Positions 7,348 to 14,513 of a stretch of 16,854 nt of DNA are shown here, piece by piece. Positions within the stretch are counted from its first letter, which is position 1. Each line of letters begins with the position of its first letter. The notes under the pieces are model-generated. The model ran no database searches. It was not told the origin of the DNA and saw nothing but the letters and a program-made list of their open reading frames with translations. The position numbers were made by a program, and so were the translations under genes. This stretch comes from Polaromonas sp. UBA5171 (lineage in GTDB: Bacteria; Pseudomonadota; Gammaproteobacteria; Burkholderiales; Burkholderiaceae_C), in contig DHWX01000004.1 of the NCBI GenBank assembly GCA_002413395.1, forward strand, positions 23,193 through 40,046, written 5' to 3'.

Positions 7348-7962
7348 ATGAAATTTGACAAGTCGATCGTCCAGACAAACTGCCCGAGCCCTTTGGGGTT
7401 CATCACCCTCGCCGCCACCGCCAAGGGTCTGACCGGGCTCTGGTTTGTGGAAGGCCAGCGCTACCTGCCCCCTGAGTTGACGGGACCAGACCAGAGTGCG
7501 ACGCGAAAGGCCGCCCCGAGCAAGCACAGCCCCCCAGAGGGGCAGCGTCTTACACGAAGTGAAAAGCGTGGGGACCATATCCATTGGCCCGAAGACGCCG
7601 AGCACCCGGTGCTCAAAAAAACCAGCCAGCAACTCGCCGAGTATTTTGCGGGCCGGCGCAAGCACTTTGACGTTCCGCTGGATCTGGCCTGCGGCACCGC
7701 GTTTCAGCAATTGGTCTGGCAGGCGCTGCTGGCCATCCCACCTGGCAGCACCGAGAGTTATGGTGAAGTGAGCAGGCGCATTGGCAAGCCGTTGGCCATG
7801 CGGGCCGTGGGGGCGGCGGTCGGGCGCAACCCTGTCAGCATCATCGTGCCGTGTCACCGCGTGATGGGCAGCGACGGCTCGCTCACGGGCTATGGGGGTG
7901 GGCTGCATCGAAAAGTTGCCTTGCTCAAGCTCGAAGGTGTGCGCCGGGAGAAGCTGACTTGA
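7348..7962 (+). CDS. ogt: methylated-DNA--protein-cysteine S-methyltransferase (O6-alkylguanine repair)
   Basis: This suicide enzyme moves the alkyl group from O6-alkylguanine in DNA to its own cysteine. The active-site motif IVPCHRVMG is at 166-174 (acceptor Cys169), followed by GSLTGYGGGLHRK, and the helix segment FQQLVWQALLAIPPGSTESYG precedes it. The 204 residues are longer than the usual 160-175 because residues about 46-78 (between YLPPEL and HWPEDAEHPVL) are encoded by a GC-rich palindromic repeat inserted in frame. The catalytic domain itself is intact. The ATG at 7348 has AAGG 9 nt upstream. It lies 44 nt after alkA and overlaps the next gene by its stop codon, so the three probably form one alkylation-repair transcript. 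Confidence 0.93.
   Translation: MKFDKSIVQTNCPSPLGFITLAATAKGLTGLWFVEGQRYLPPELTGPDQSATRKAAPSKHSPPEGQRLTRSEKRGDHIHWPEDAEHPVLKKTSQQLAEYFAGRRKHFDVPLDLACGTAFQQLVWQALLAIPPGSTESYGEVSRRIGKPLAMRAVGAAVGRNPVSIIVPCHRVMGSDGSLTGYGGGLHRKVALLKLEGVRREKLT
7500..7574 (+). repeat. GC-rich palindromic dispersed repeat inserted in frame in ogt
   Basis: The segment contains GGCCGCCCCGAGCAAGCACA, then GCCCC-CCAGA-GGGGC (7529-7543, a perfect 5-bp stem), GCAGCG, CACGAAGTG and AGCGTGGGGA. This arrangement (GCCGCCCCGAGCAAG, CCCC/GGGG stem, GCAGCG, GAAG, GCGTGGGG) matches a repeat I recall from intergenic regions of many Comamonadaceae. Here it is in frame and adds about 25-33 residues to Ogt. The match to the known repeat is from memory. 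Confidence 0.65.
7946..7950 (+). promoter_or_regulatory. ribosome binding site supporting the TTG start of the DMT gene
   Basis: GGGAG lies 8 nt upstream of TTG at 7959-7961, whose last two bases are part of the ogt TGA. It supports that start over the upstream in-frame codon at 7851, which lies deep inside ogt. Confidence 0.6.
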
Positions 7963-8915
7963 GTTCCCGGCCTTCTGCCATTGAATCGCCCGAAGCCCTG
8001 ACCAGCCCCAAACCCTGGCGCACTGATTTCGTGTTGCTGGCCGCGATCTGGGGCGCTTCGTTTCTCTTCATGCGCATCGGCGTGGTCGAGTTTGGCCCAC
8101 TGCCGACAGCTGCCATGCGCGCGACGATTGCGGCCGCGTTTTTGCTGCCCATGGTCTGGCTGCGCGGTTCGTTGCCCGACCTCGCCAAACACTGGCGAAA
8201 GACCTTCTTCATCGGCCTGCTCAACTCGGCTATTCCGTTTGCCATGTTTTCGTTTGCGCTGCTGTCCATCAGCACCGGGTTGTCGGCCATTTTGAACGCC
8301 ACCGTGCCGATGTTTGGCGCGCTGGTCGCATGGCTCTGGCTCAAGGACAAACTCAATGCCTCGCGCGTGCTGGGGCTGGTCATCGGCTTTGCGGGCGTGG
8401 CATTGCTGGCGTGGAGAGCCACCGGACCAGGGGCCAGCTTCAAACCCGATGCAGCCGCCGTGGCACCCGGTTGGGCGGTGCTGGCCTGCTTGATCGCCGT
8501 GGTGTGCTACGGCATTTCGGCCAGCTACGCCAAACGCTATCTGTCAGGCCTGCCACCGCTGGTAACGGCCGCGGGCAGCCAGATCGGGGCCACGCTGGGC
8601 CTGGCCCTGCCGGCCCTGTGGCTGTGGCCCGCGCGCATGCCGGGGAGCGCTGCCTGGCTGGCCTTGCTGGCGGTGGGCGTGGTCTGCACCGGGCTGGCCT
8701 ACATCCTGTATTTCCGCCTGATTGAAAACGCCGGCCCGGCCCGTGCGCTGTCGGTGACCTTTGTGCTGCCGGTGTTTGCCGTGCTGTATGGCGTGCTGTT
8801 TCTGGGGGAAAGCGTCACACCGTGGATGCTCGGGTGCGCGGGCGTGATTGTGTGCGGCACGGCGCTTTCCACCGGGCTGTTGCGGCTGGGTCGGGGCCAA
8901 AGGCCCAAGCCATAA
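7959..8915 (+). CDS. EamA/DMT-family inner-membrane transporter
   Basis: The 318-residue protein is rich in hydrophobic helices, about ten in two repeated halves, typical of the drug/metabolite transporter (EamA) family. The first helix, DFVLLAAIWGASFLFMRIGV, carries the family's usual W-G-x-x-F signature, and the second half begins near ACLIAVVCYGISASYAKRYL. The substrate cannot be read from the sequence; relatives export amino acids, nucleosides or drugs. The start is the TTG at 7959 with GGGAG 8 nt upstream. It shares TTGA with the ogt stop, so translation is probably coupled to ogt. The pairing with alkylation-repair genes may be incidental. It ends at TAA 8913-8915, convergent with the next gene and with no clear terminator in the 29-nt gap. 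Confidence 0.88.
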   Translation: MSSRPSAIESPEALTSPKPWRTDFVLLAAIWGASFLFMRIGVVEFGPLPTAAMRATIAAAFLLPMVWLRGSLPDLAKHWRKTFFIGLLNSAIPFAMFSFALLSISTGLSAILNATVPMFGALVAWLWLKDKLNASRVLGLVIGFAGVALLAWRATGPGASFKPDAAAVAPGWAVLACLIAVVCYGISASYAKRYLSGLPPLVTAAGSQIGATLGLALPALWLWPARMPGSAAWLALLAVGVVCTGLAYILYFRLIENAGPARALSVTFVLPVFAVLYGVLFLGESVTPWMLGCAGVIVCGTALSTGLLRLGRGQRPKP

Positions 8916-8944
8916 TCATGGCCGCAGCAAGTAACCGGATTGCG

Positions 8945-9604
8945 TTACTGAAATGCCCCCGCCACCACGTTGATGCTGAGCGCCAGAATCAACATGTTGA
9001 AGCCGAACGACAGCACGCTGTGCACCAGCGTGAGCCGACGCATCTCGCGCGAGGTAACCTGAACGTCAGACACCTGCGCGGTCATGCCCACCACGTGGGC
9101 GTAATACAAAAAATCGAAATAATCCGGGTCCAGGCCGCCGGGAAACTGCAGGCCCGGCCCATCCGGTTCCTTGAGTTTTTCCTCCTGGTAATAGCGGTGC
9201 GCATAGCGAAACGCGAAAACGGTCTGGATGAAAAGCCACGACGCAACCAGCGCAGCCATCGACAGCGCAATATGAAGCGCACGCACGGTGCCCGACAAGT
9301 TCCTCGACTGCTGCATCAGGATGACAATTGCCGCCACGCACGCCAGGGTGGCGAGCAGCATCAGCAGAAACAGCATCCCACTGGATTCATCCTGCGCCTG
9401 CGCCCGCTCCCGGGTGCGTGTTGAATCGAAGCGGACGCACAGCCACCAGGCCAGCAACAGATAGACTGCAATGCCCACGCACCATCCGAAAAGTCCGCGG
9501 TATTGCCACACCAGCGGAATCGGCAGCGCCGCCGCGACCAGGCCCGCCAGCAAGCCATAGAGCAGGCGCTGCGGGCCGTTGGTTTCTGAAAGATGTTTTC
9601 GCAT
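8945..9604 (-). CDS. DUF1345 family membrane protein
   Basis: The 219-residue protein has about five predicted membrane helices and the conserved C-terminal segment DPDYFDFLYYAHVVGMTAQV, then SDVQVTSREMRRLTLVHSVLSF, characteristic of the uncharacterised DUF1345 family. That region resembles the pore-helix/filter layout of small ion channels, but no function is established. The start at 9604 (MRKHLSETNGPQ) fits the family's usual short basic N-terminus. An alternative ATG at 9634 would add 10 residues; part of that extension is conserved in the second repeat copy at 14477-14581, but the ATG itself is not. The 5' end of the gene (9524-9628) is duplicated 4.95 kb away, which suggests an inserted segment has replaced the gene's native upstream region. 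Confidence 0.87.
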   Translation of the reverse strand: MRKHLSETNGPQRLLYGLLAGLVAAALPIPLVWQYRGLFGWCVGIAVYLLLAWWLCVRFDSTRTRERAQAQDESSGMLFLLMLLATLACVAAIVILMQQSRNLSGTVRALHIALSMAALVASWLFIQTVFAFRYAHRYYQEEKLKEPDGPGLQFPGGLDPDYFDFLYYAHVVGMTAQVSDVQVTSREMRRLTLVHSVLSFGFNMLILALSINVVAGAFQ

Positions 9605-9628
9605 GAAGTGGATTGTGAGGCCGACGGC
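9524..9628. repeat. direct repeat copy A (5' end of DUF1345 gene), left edge of island
   Basis: These 105 bp recur at 14477-14581 in the same orientation. Positions 9543-9623 are identical over 81 bp to 14496-14576. The remaining 24 positions carry five mismatches, four of them at the 9524-9542 end. Beyond both ends the similarity stops. This copy is continuous with the complete DUF1345 gene on its left. The two copies bracket 9629-14476. Confidence 0.93.
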
Positions 9629-9887
9629 ATTCATGCTTCAAGGCCAACCCGCTCTGGCCCAAGAAGCCACGACCGATCAGCTTGAGCTGTACCAGATCAT
9701 GCGGACTGCCGGACAGATTGGGGCGCTGTTGGGGCTGACAACACACACCAAATATGATAGACCGCGAAACAAAGATAGGCGATGCCCATAAGAAAGTCAG
9801 AACTTGCCTTATCCCTCTGGGAATCTTGCGACAATTTCCGCAGTGATACAGATACCTTGGCCAGTTGCCAATCGAATAGTATTGACC
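9629..9887. other. island left end, no recognised gene
   Basis: No convincing gene is seen. A minus-strand frame at 9697-9915 (72 codons) has one hydrophobic stretch (LMGIAYLCFAVYHIWCVL), and a plus-strand frame ending near 9791 overlaps it; neither has a recognised match or a clear ribosome binding site. The stretch presumably now supplies the promoters of the DUF1345 gene on the left and of the restriction pseudogene on the right. It is less GC-rich than the flanking genes, which fits acquired DNA. Confidence 0.4.
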
Positions 9888-11099
9888 ATGTCCAACCCAT
9901 TCTTTGACCACCCAATCCTCAACTCACCGTATGAGTGCCCGCAACGGCATTGGGAGTTGGACTCAGACGGCCAACCCACCCAACAAATTCTGAAAAGTCG
10001 TCGGCGCGCCGAGTTCATCACCCCATCCCCAAGCCCAAGAAGCGCAAGAAGGCGGCGCAGCAAGACGAGATGGTGTTTGACGAGGGGAAGAGCCTTTCGA
10101 CCAAAGAGCAGCAGTACGATCCCACTTCCATCATCAATCAAGTGCGTCAGAGCGTAGATGCATGGCGCGCCTTGCCCAACCCCAGCCAGTGGCAGGTCAC
10201 GCCCGAGACGGCCCGCTTGCTGCAACACTGGCGGGATCACAAATTCAGCGGCGTGCGCCCGTTCTTTTGTCAGGTCGAAGCTGCTGAAACCGCCATCTGG
10301 CTGACCGAGGTCGCCTCGCAAAGCAAAGGAGACAAGCTGCTGCTGGACCACCTGGCCAGCGCCAACAAGGACGCCAACCCCGAATTGATGCGCTTGGCAT
10401 TGAAGCTGGCCACCGGCGCGGGCAAAACCACCGTCATGACCATGTTGATCGCCTGGCAGACCATCAACGCGGTGCGCCGCCCGACCAGCAAGCATTTCAC
10501 GCGCGGCTTCCTGATCTGCGCGCCCGGCCTGACCATCAAAGACCGCCTGCGCGTCTTGCAGCCGAACGACCCCAACAGCTACTACAAAGACCGCGAACTC
10601 CTCCCGGGCGACATGCTTGACGACATGGGCAAGGCCAAGATCGTCATCACCAATTACCACGCCTTCAAGATGCGTGAGCGCATCGAGCTGTCCAAGGGTG
10701 GTCGCCAATTGCTGCAGGGCCGTACCGGCGACGCACCGCTGATACTGGAAACCGAAGGCCAAATGATCCAGCGTGTCATGCCTGACCTGATGGGCCTGAA
10801 AAACATCATGGTCATCAACGACGAGGCGCACCACTGCTACCGACGGCATCGCCTGCTGGTTCATCGACACCGACTACAACGAAGAGAACTTCTTCGTGCG
10901 ACACGCCTACTTTCTGGGGGCGAATGACCCGTACAGCGCGTTGAAGACCACGCTGAAAGCTGAGATCGACAAGGAAGCCTGGGACACGCTCAACAGCGAC
11001 ACCTCACGCCCGTTTGACAAGCCCAAGTCTGGGCGGGTCGCTGTGAAGCTTATCAATCACCTGGGGGATGAGGTGATGAAGGTGTTTAGGGTGACTTGA
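9888..11099 (+). pseudogene. decayed BPTD_3080-like restriction endonuclease/helicase
   Basis: The gene starts at ATG 9888 (MSNPFFDHPILNSPYECPQR). A 1-nt deletion near 10024 breaks EFITP|IPKPKKRKK. The next frame continues with a Q-motif-like region, Walker A LATGAGKTT (about 10408-10434) and the DEAH box NDEAHHCY (about 10816-10842), as in type III-like restriction subunits annotated BPTD_3080 family. It then jumps, out of frame, straight to the C-terminal end DGIACWFIDTDYNEENFF ... GDEVMKVFRVT with stop 11097-11099. From memory the intact protein is around 1,000 residues; only about 315 N-terminal and 80 C-terminal ones remain, so the nuclease and second helicase domain are deleted. No modification methylase is present in the window. 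The gene cannot be functional. Confidence 0.88.
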
Positions 11100-11112
11100 T
11101 GAATTGTGATGA

Positions 11113-11166
11113 GTTCTATTAAGTTCTAGTAACATTGGCCTAGAACTAGCTATAACTGGATAGAAC
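11113..11166. promoter_or_regulatory. four-half-site operator-like array before the AAA ATPase gene
   Basis: GTTCTAT (11113-11119) and GTTCTAG (11123-11129) point one way; CTAGAAC (11140-11146) and ATAGAAC (11160-11166) point the other. The inner pair and the outer pair are each perfect 7-bp inverted repeats, nested around 11130-11139. The last half-site touches the ATG at 11167, and a -10-like TATAAC (11151-11156) lies between the two right-hand sites. No good Shine-Dalgarno precedes the ATG. This looks like a repressor-binding region covering promoter and start, perhaps autoregulatory. Confidence 0.6.
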
Positions 11167-12357
11167 ATGGACCCGATCAAAAATCCGTTTTCACCTGGCG
11201 CGGGATCGCCGCCGCCGGAACTGGCTGGACGCGCGCCTGTTCTGGAACAAGCCCGCATCCTGCTCGGGCGCGTTCTTGTCGGCAAGCCAGAAAAGAGCCT
11301 GATGTTGACCGGGCTGCGCGGGGTCGGCAAAACGGTGCTGCTCAACGAGGTGCGGCGCATGGCCCAAGAGGCCGGATACCGCACGGTGCTGGTTGAAGCC
11401 CATGAGGACAAGGCACTGGGACCACTGATCGCCGCACCCTTGAAGGCGGTCTTTTTTGAGCTGGACCGGCTGGCGCAGACGGGAGATCGCGTCAAGCGCG
11501 GTTTGCGGGTGTTGCGCAGCTTCCTGGGCGGTTTGAAAGTCAAAATGGGCGAGCTTGAGATCGGTCTCGATATTGACCCTGAAACCGGTGCTGCCGATAG
11601 TGGGGATATTGAAATCGACTTGCCCAATTTGTTCGAAGCACTCGGCGAAGCGGCCAGAGAGAAAAAGAGTGCGGTCGCTATTCTTATTGATGAAATCCAG
11701 TACCTGAGTCAAAAAGAGTTGGGCGCTGTCATCATGGCCATGCACCGCATGCAGCAGCGCCAATTGCCGGTGGTGTTGCTGGGCGCTGGCTTGCCCGTGC
11801 TGCCCGGGTTGGCGGGTGAATCAAAGTCTTACGCTGAACGTTTGTTTGCGTTCCCGGATGTTGGCGCCCTGTCAGAATCCGACTCGAACAAGGCCATCAG
11901 CGAACCAGCGCTGTTGGAAGGGGTAAGACTGTCGGATGCAGCCCTGGCTGAAACCTACCGCCTCACCAAAGGCTACCCCTATTTCATCCAGGAATGGGGT
12001 TACCAGATATGGAATCTGGCGGTGACAAGCCCTATCGAATTGGAGGTCGTGCAATCAGCAGTCGAGTCTGTTATTCGTCGGCTCGACCAGAATTTCTTCA
12101 GGGTCAGGTTTGATCGGCTTACACCGGGAGAAAAAAATTTCCTGCGTGCCATGGCCGAACTGGGCTCAGGAGCCATTCGTTCGGGCGACATCGCAAACTG
12201 CCTTGGCGTCAAAGTCAACAGCATCGGGCCAGTACGCGCCAAGCTCATCAAGAAGGGGATGATCTATAGCCCAGCCTACGGCGACATCGCTTTCACGGTC
12301 CCGCTATTTGATGAATTCATGAAGCGAGCCATGCCGAACTTTGTCGCCAAGGATTGA
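11167..12357 (+). CDS. AAA ATPase with C-terminal winged-helix-like region (COG1672-like)
   Basis: The 396-residue protein has Walker A GLRGVGKT (49-56), Walker B AILIDE (171-176), a sensor-1-like strand PVVLLGAGLP (201-210) and a C-terminal segment about 318-385 (LTPGEKNFLRAMAELGSG, then DIANCLGVKVNSIGPVRAKL) that looks like a winged helix-turn-helix. This layout is that of the archaeal-type/Orc1-Cdc6-like ATPases grouped as COG1672. The function is not known; such proteins occur with toxins, nucleases and mobile elements as NTP-dependent switches or DNA loaders. It has a nested inverted-repeat array directly upstream and ends 5 nt before the start of the RelE-UvrD helicase gene, so the two are surely co-transcribed and may act together. 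The frame is intact. Confidence 0.85.
   Translation: MDPIKNPFSPGAGSPPPELAGRAPVLEQARILLGRVLVGKPEKSLMLTGLRGVGKTVLLNEVRRMAQEAGYRTVLVEAHEDKALGPLIAAPLKAVFFELDRLAQTGDRVKRGLRVLRSFLGGLKVKMGELEIGLDIDPETGAADSGDIEIDLPNLFEALGEAAREKKSAVAILIDEIQYLSQKELGAVIMAMHRMQQRQLPVVLLGAGLPVLPGLAGESKSYAERLFAFPDVGALSESDSNKAISEPALLEGVRLSDAALAETYRLTKGYPYFIQEWGYQIWNLAVTSPIELEVVQSAVESVIRRLDQNFFRVRFDRLTPGEKNFLRAMAELGSGAIRSGDIANCLGVKVNSIGPVRAKLIKKGMIYSPAYGDIAFTVPLFDEFMKRAMPNFVAKD
12349..12353 (+). promoter_or_regulatory. ribosome binding site deciding the helicase start
   Basis: AAGGA lies 9 nt before ATG 12363 but directly against the alternative in-frame TTG at 12354, so the ATG is preferred. The site lies in the last codons of the ATPase gene, so translation of the two genes is probably coupled. 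Confidence 0.6.
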
Positions 12358-12362
12358 CAACG

Positions 12363-14513
12363 ATGGACTTCCGCATTGCCGACACCTTCACCGACAGCTT
12401 GGCACACCTGACTGGCGACGAGCAGAAAGCGGTCAAGACCACCGCCTTTGACCTGCAAGTCAACCCGGCGCAGCCCGGCATCAGCTTGCACCGCATCGAC
12501 AAGTCAAAAGACAAGCACTTCTGGTCTGCCCGCGCGGGCAGTGACATCCGCATCATTGTTCACAAGACCGACAGCAGCCTGCTGCTGTGCTACGTGGATC
12601 ACCACGACAAGGCCTATGACTGGGCGCAGCGGCGCAAGCTGGAGACGCATCCCACCACGGGAGCGGCGCAGTTGGTTGAGGTCCGGGAAACGATGCAACA
12701 GGTGATCGTGCCCGTCTGTGTGCAAACCGAGCTGCCATTGGTGCAAGCGCCCGCGCCCACCATTGCTCCCAAGCTGCTTTTTGCCAACAGGACGGATAAA
12801 GAACTGCTGGGCTATGTGCCCGCCGAATGGCTGGCCGACGTAAAGGGCGCCACCGAGGACACCTTGCTGGCCCTGGCCGACCACTTGCCCGCCGAAGCGG
12901 CAGAGGCGCTGCTGGAGGTGGCCACCGGCGGTAAACCGCGTGTGCCTGCGCTCGCCGTGGCGGCAGCCAACCCGTTCGACCACCCCGACGCGCAGCGCCG
13001 CTTCCGCGTGATGACCAACGTGGCCGAGCTGGAGGCGGCTCTGAACTTTCCCTGGGACAAGTGGACTGTCTTTTTGCACCCCGAGCAGCGCCAGTGGGTG
13101 GAGCGCGACTACACCGGCCCTGCCCGTGTGTCTGGTTCTGCAGGTACGGGTAAAACGATTGTGGCACTGCACCGCGCCGTGGTTCTGGCACGCAGCCACC
13201 CCGATGCCAGGGTGTTACTCACAACGTTTTCAGACACTCTGGCCAGCGCACTGCACACCAAACTGAAACGCCTGGTCGGCAGTGAGCCGCGTCTGGCCGA
13301 GCGCATCGACGTGGTGTCACTGAACACCATCGGCCAGCGCCTGTACAAGGCACAACATGGCCCGGTAACGCTGGCCAGCCGCGATGCGGTGCAGCAGATG
13401 CTCAGCGATGCGTCCAAAGCCGTGCGCGGTCATAAATTCAGCCTGCACTTTCTGGTGACCGAGTGGGAGCAGATCGTCGATGCCTGGCAGTTGGCAAGCT
13501 GGGATGACTACCGCGATGTCACCCGCCTGGGTCGCAAGACTCGGCTGCCAGAGCCACAACGGGCGGTGCTGTGGGCCATTTTTGAGCAGGTGCGCAACGC
13601 ATTGGAGGCCCAGAAGCTGACCACGCACGCGGGTATGTTCACTGCCCTTGCATCCGGGTTGATTGGCACCAAGCACCCGCCCTTTGACTTTGCCGTGGTG
13701 GACGAGGCGCAAGACCTCAGCGTCGCCCATCTGCGCTTTCTGGCGGCGCTCGGCGCCAAACGCCCTGATGCGCTTTTCTTTGCTGGCGACCTGGGACAGC
13801 GCATCTTTCAGCAGCCGTTTTCATGGAAGTCGCTGGGGATGGACATTCGCGGCCGGTCGCGCACGCTGCGCATCAACTACCGTACCTCCCATCAAATCCG
13901 CCAGCAGGCCGACCGTTTACTCGGCGACCAGGCGGTGGATGTGGACGGCAACAGTGAAACCCGCAGCGACACAGTATCGGTATTCAATGGCCCGCCGCCT
14001 GATATCCGCGTGCTCAAAAGTGAGAGCGAAGAAATCAAAGTGGTCGGGGCGTGGTTGGCCGAACAGTCCAAAGCTGGTGTCTTGCCGCAGGAGTTCGGCG
14101 TTTTCGTACGCTCGGCAGCGCAATTGAAACGTGCGCAAGCAGCAGTCACCGCGTCGGGCCTGCCATTCAAGGTGCTCGATGAACACGTTGAGACCAGCAG
14201 CGGCCATGTGTCGATCATCACCATGCACCTGGCCAAAGGGCTGGAGTTTCGCGCCGTGGTGGTGATGGCCTGTGACGATGAAGTCATCCCCCTGCAAGAG
14301 CGCATTGAAACGGTCGGTGACGACGCCGACCTGCAAGAGGTCTATGACACCGAACGCCACTTGCTGTACGTTGCTTGCACGCGGGCAAGGGACCATTTGC
14401 TGGTTACCGGCGTCGAACCGGCGTCGGAGTTTCTGGATGACTTCATGCAACGTGATAAAGGTCGAGGTTCAATAACCAGCGCCGCAGCAGCCAGACCCGC
14501 CAGCAAGCCATAG
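12363..14513 (+). CDS. UvrD-family superfamily 1 helicase with N-terminal RelE/ParE-like domain
   Basis: The 716-residue protein begins with about 90 residues resembling RelE/ParE toxins (GISLHRIDKSKD, FWSARAGSDIRIIVHKT, LLCYVDHHDKAYDWAQRR). A middle region of unknown role follows (about 139-195, FANRTDKELLGYVPAEW), then a UvrD/PcrA-type helicase: Walker A GSAGTGKT (258-265), DEAQD (447-451), GDLGQRIFQ, INYRTS (504-509), HLAKGLEFRAVVV and YVACTRARDHLL (669-680). All SF1A helicase motifs are visible, so it is probably an active 3'-5' DNA helicase. The toxin-like domain may bind RNA or DNA or regulate the helicase. The start is ATG 12363. The last dozen residues (about SITSAAAARPASKP) come from reading into the direct repeat at 14477, so the native C-terminus has been swapped. 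It pairs with the ATPase upstream. Confidence 0.88.
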   Translation: MDFRIADTFTDSLAHLTGDEQKAVKTTAFDLQVNPAQPGISLHRIDKSKDKHFWSARAGSDIRIIVHKTDSSLLLCYVDHHDKAYDWAQRRKLETHPTTGAAQLVEVRETMQQVIVPVCVQTELPLVQAPAPTIAPKLLFANRTDKELLGYVPAEWLADVKGATEDTLLALADHLPAEAAEALLEVATGGKPRVPALAVAAANPFDHPDAQRRFRVMTNVAELEAALNFPWDKWTVFLHPEQRQWVERDYTGPARVSGSAGTGKTIVALHRAVVLARSHPDARVLLTTFSDTLASALHTKLKRLVGSEPRLAERIDVVSLNTIGQRLYKAQHGPVTLASRDAVQQMLSDASKAVRGHKFSLHFLVTEWEQIVDAWQLASWDDYRDVTRLGRKTRLPEPQRAVLWAIFEQVRNALEAQKLTTHAGMFTALASGLIGTKHPPFDFAVVDEAQDLSVAHLRFLAALGAKRPDALFFAGDLGQRIFQQPFSWKSLGMDIRGRSRTLRINYRTSHQIRQQADRLLGDQAVDVDGNSETRSDTVSVFNGPPPDIRVLKSESEEIKVVGAWLAEQSKAGVLPQEFGVFVRSAAQLKRAQAAVTASGLPFKVLDEHVETSSGHVSIITMHLAKGLEFRAVVVMACDDEVIPLQERIETVGDDADLQEVYDTERHLLYVACTRARDHLLVTGVEPASEFLDDFMQRDKGRGSITSAAAARPASKP

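Noticed and set aside
7851..7958. Longer start for the DMT transporter inside ogt
   Set aside because: The first 36 residues would overlap the conserved ogt PCHRV region in another frame, while a good ribosome binding site precedes the TTG at 7959.
9697..9915. Small minus-strand frame with one hydrophobic stretch
   Set aside because: It overlaps the start of the restriction remnant, has no good ribosome binding site and no recognised family, so it is only noted as part of the island's left end.
9809..10870. Long minus-strand frame of 353 codons opposite the restriction pseudogene
   Set aside because: It mirrors the coding frames of the recognised plus-strand remnant; its sequence is low in complexity and has no recognisable motif.
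12363..12640. Stand-alone RelE/ParE toxin-antitoxin pair
   Set aside because: The toxin-like segment is in frame with the helicase and no small antitoxin gene lies next to it; it is a domain, not a separate toxin gene.
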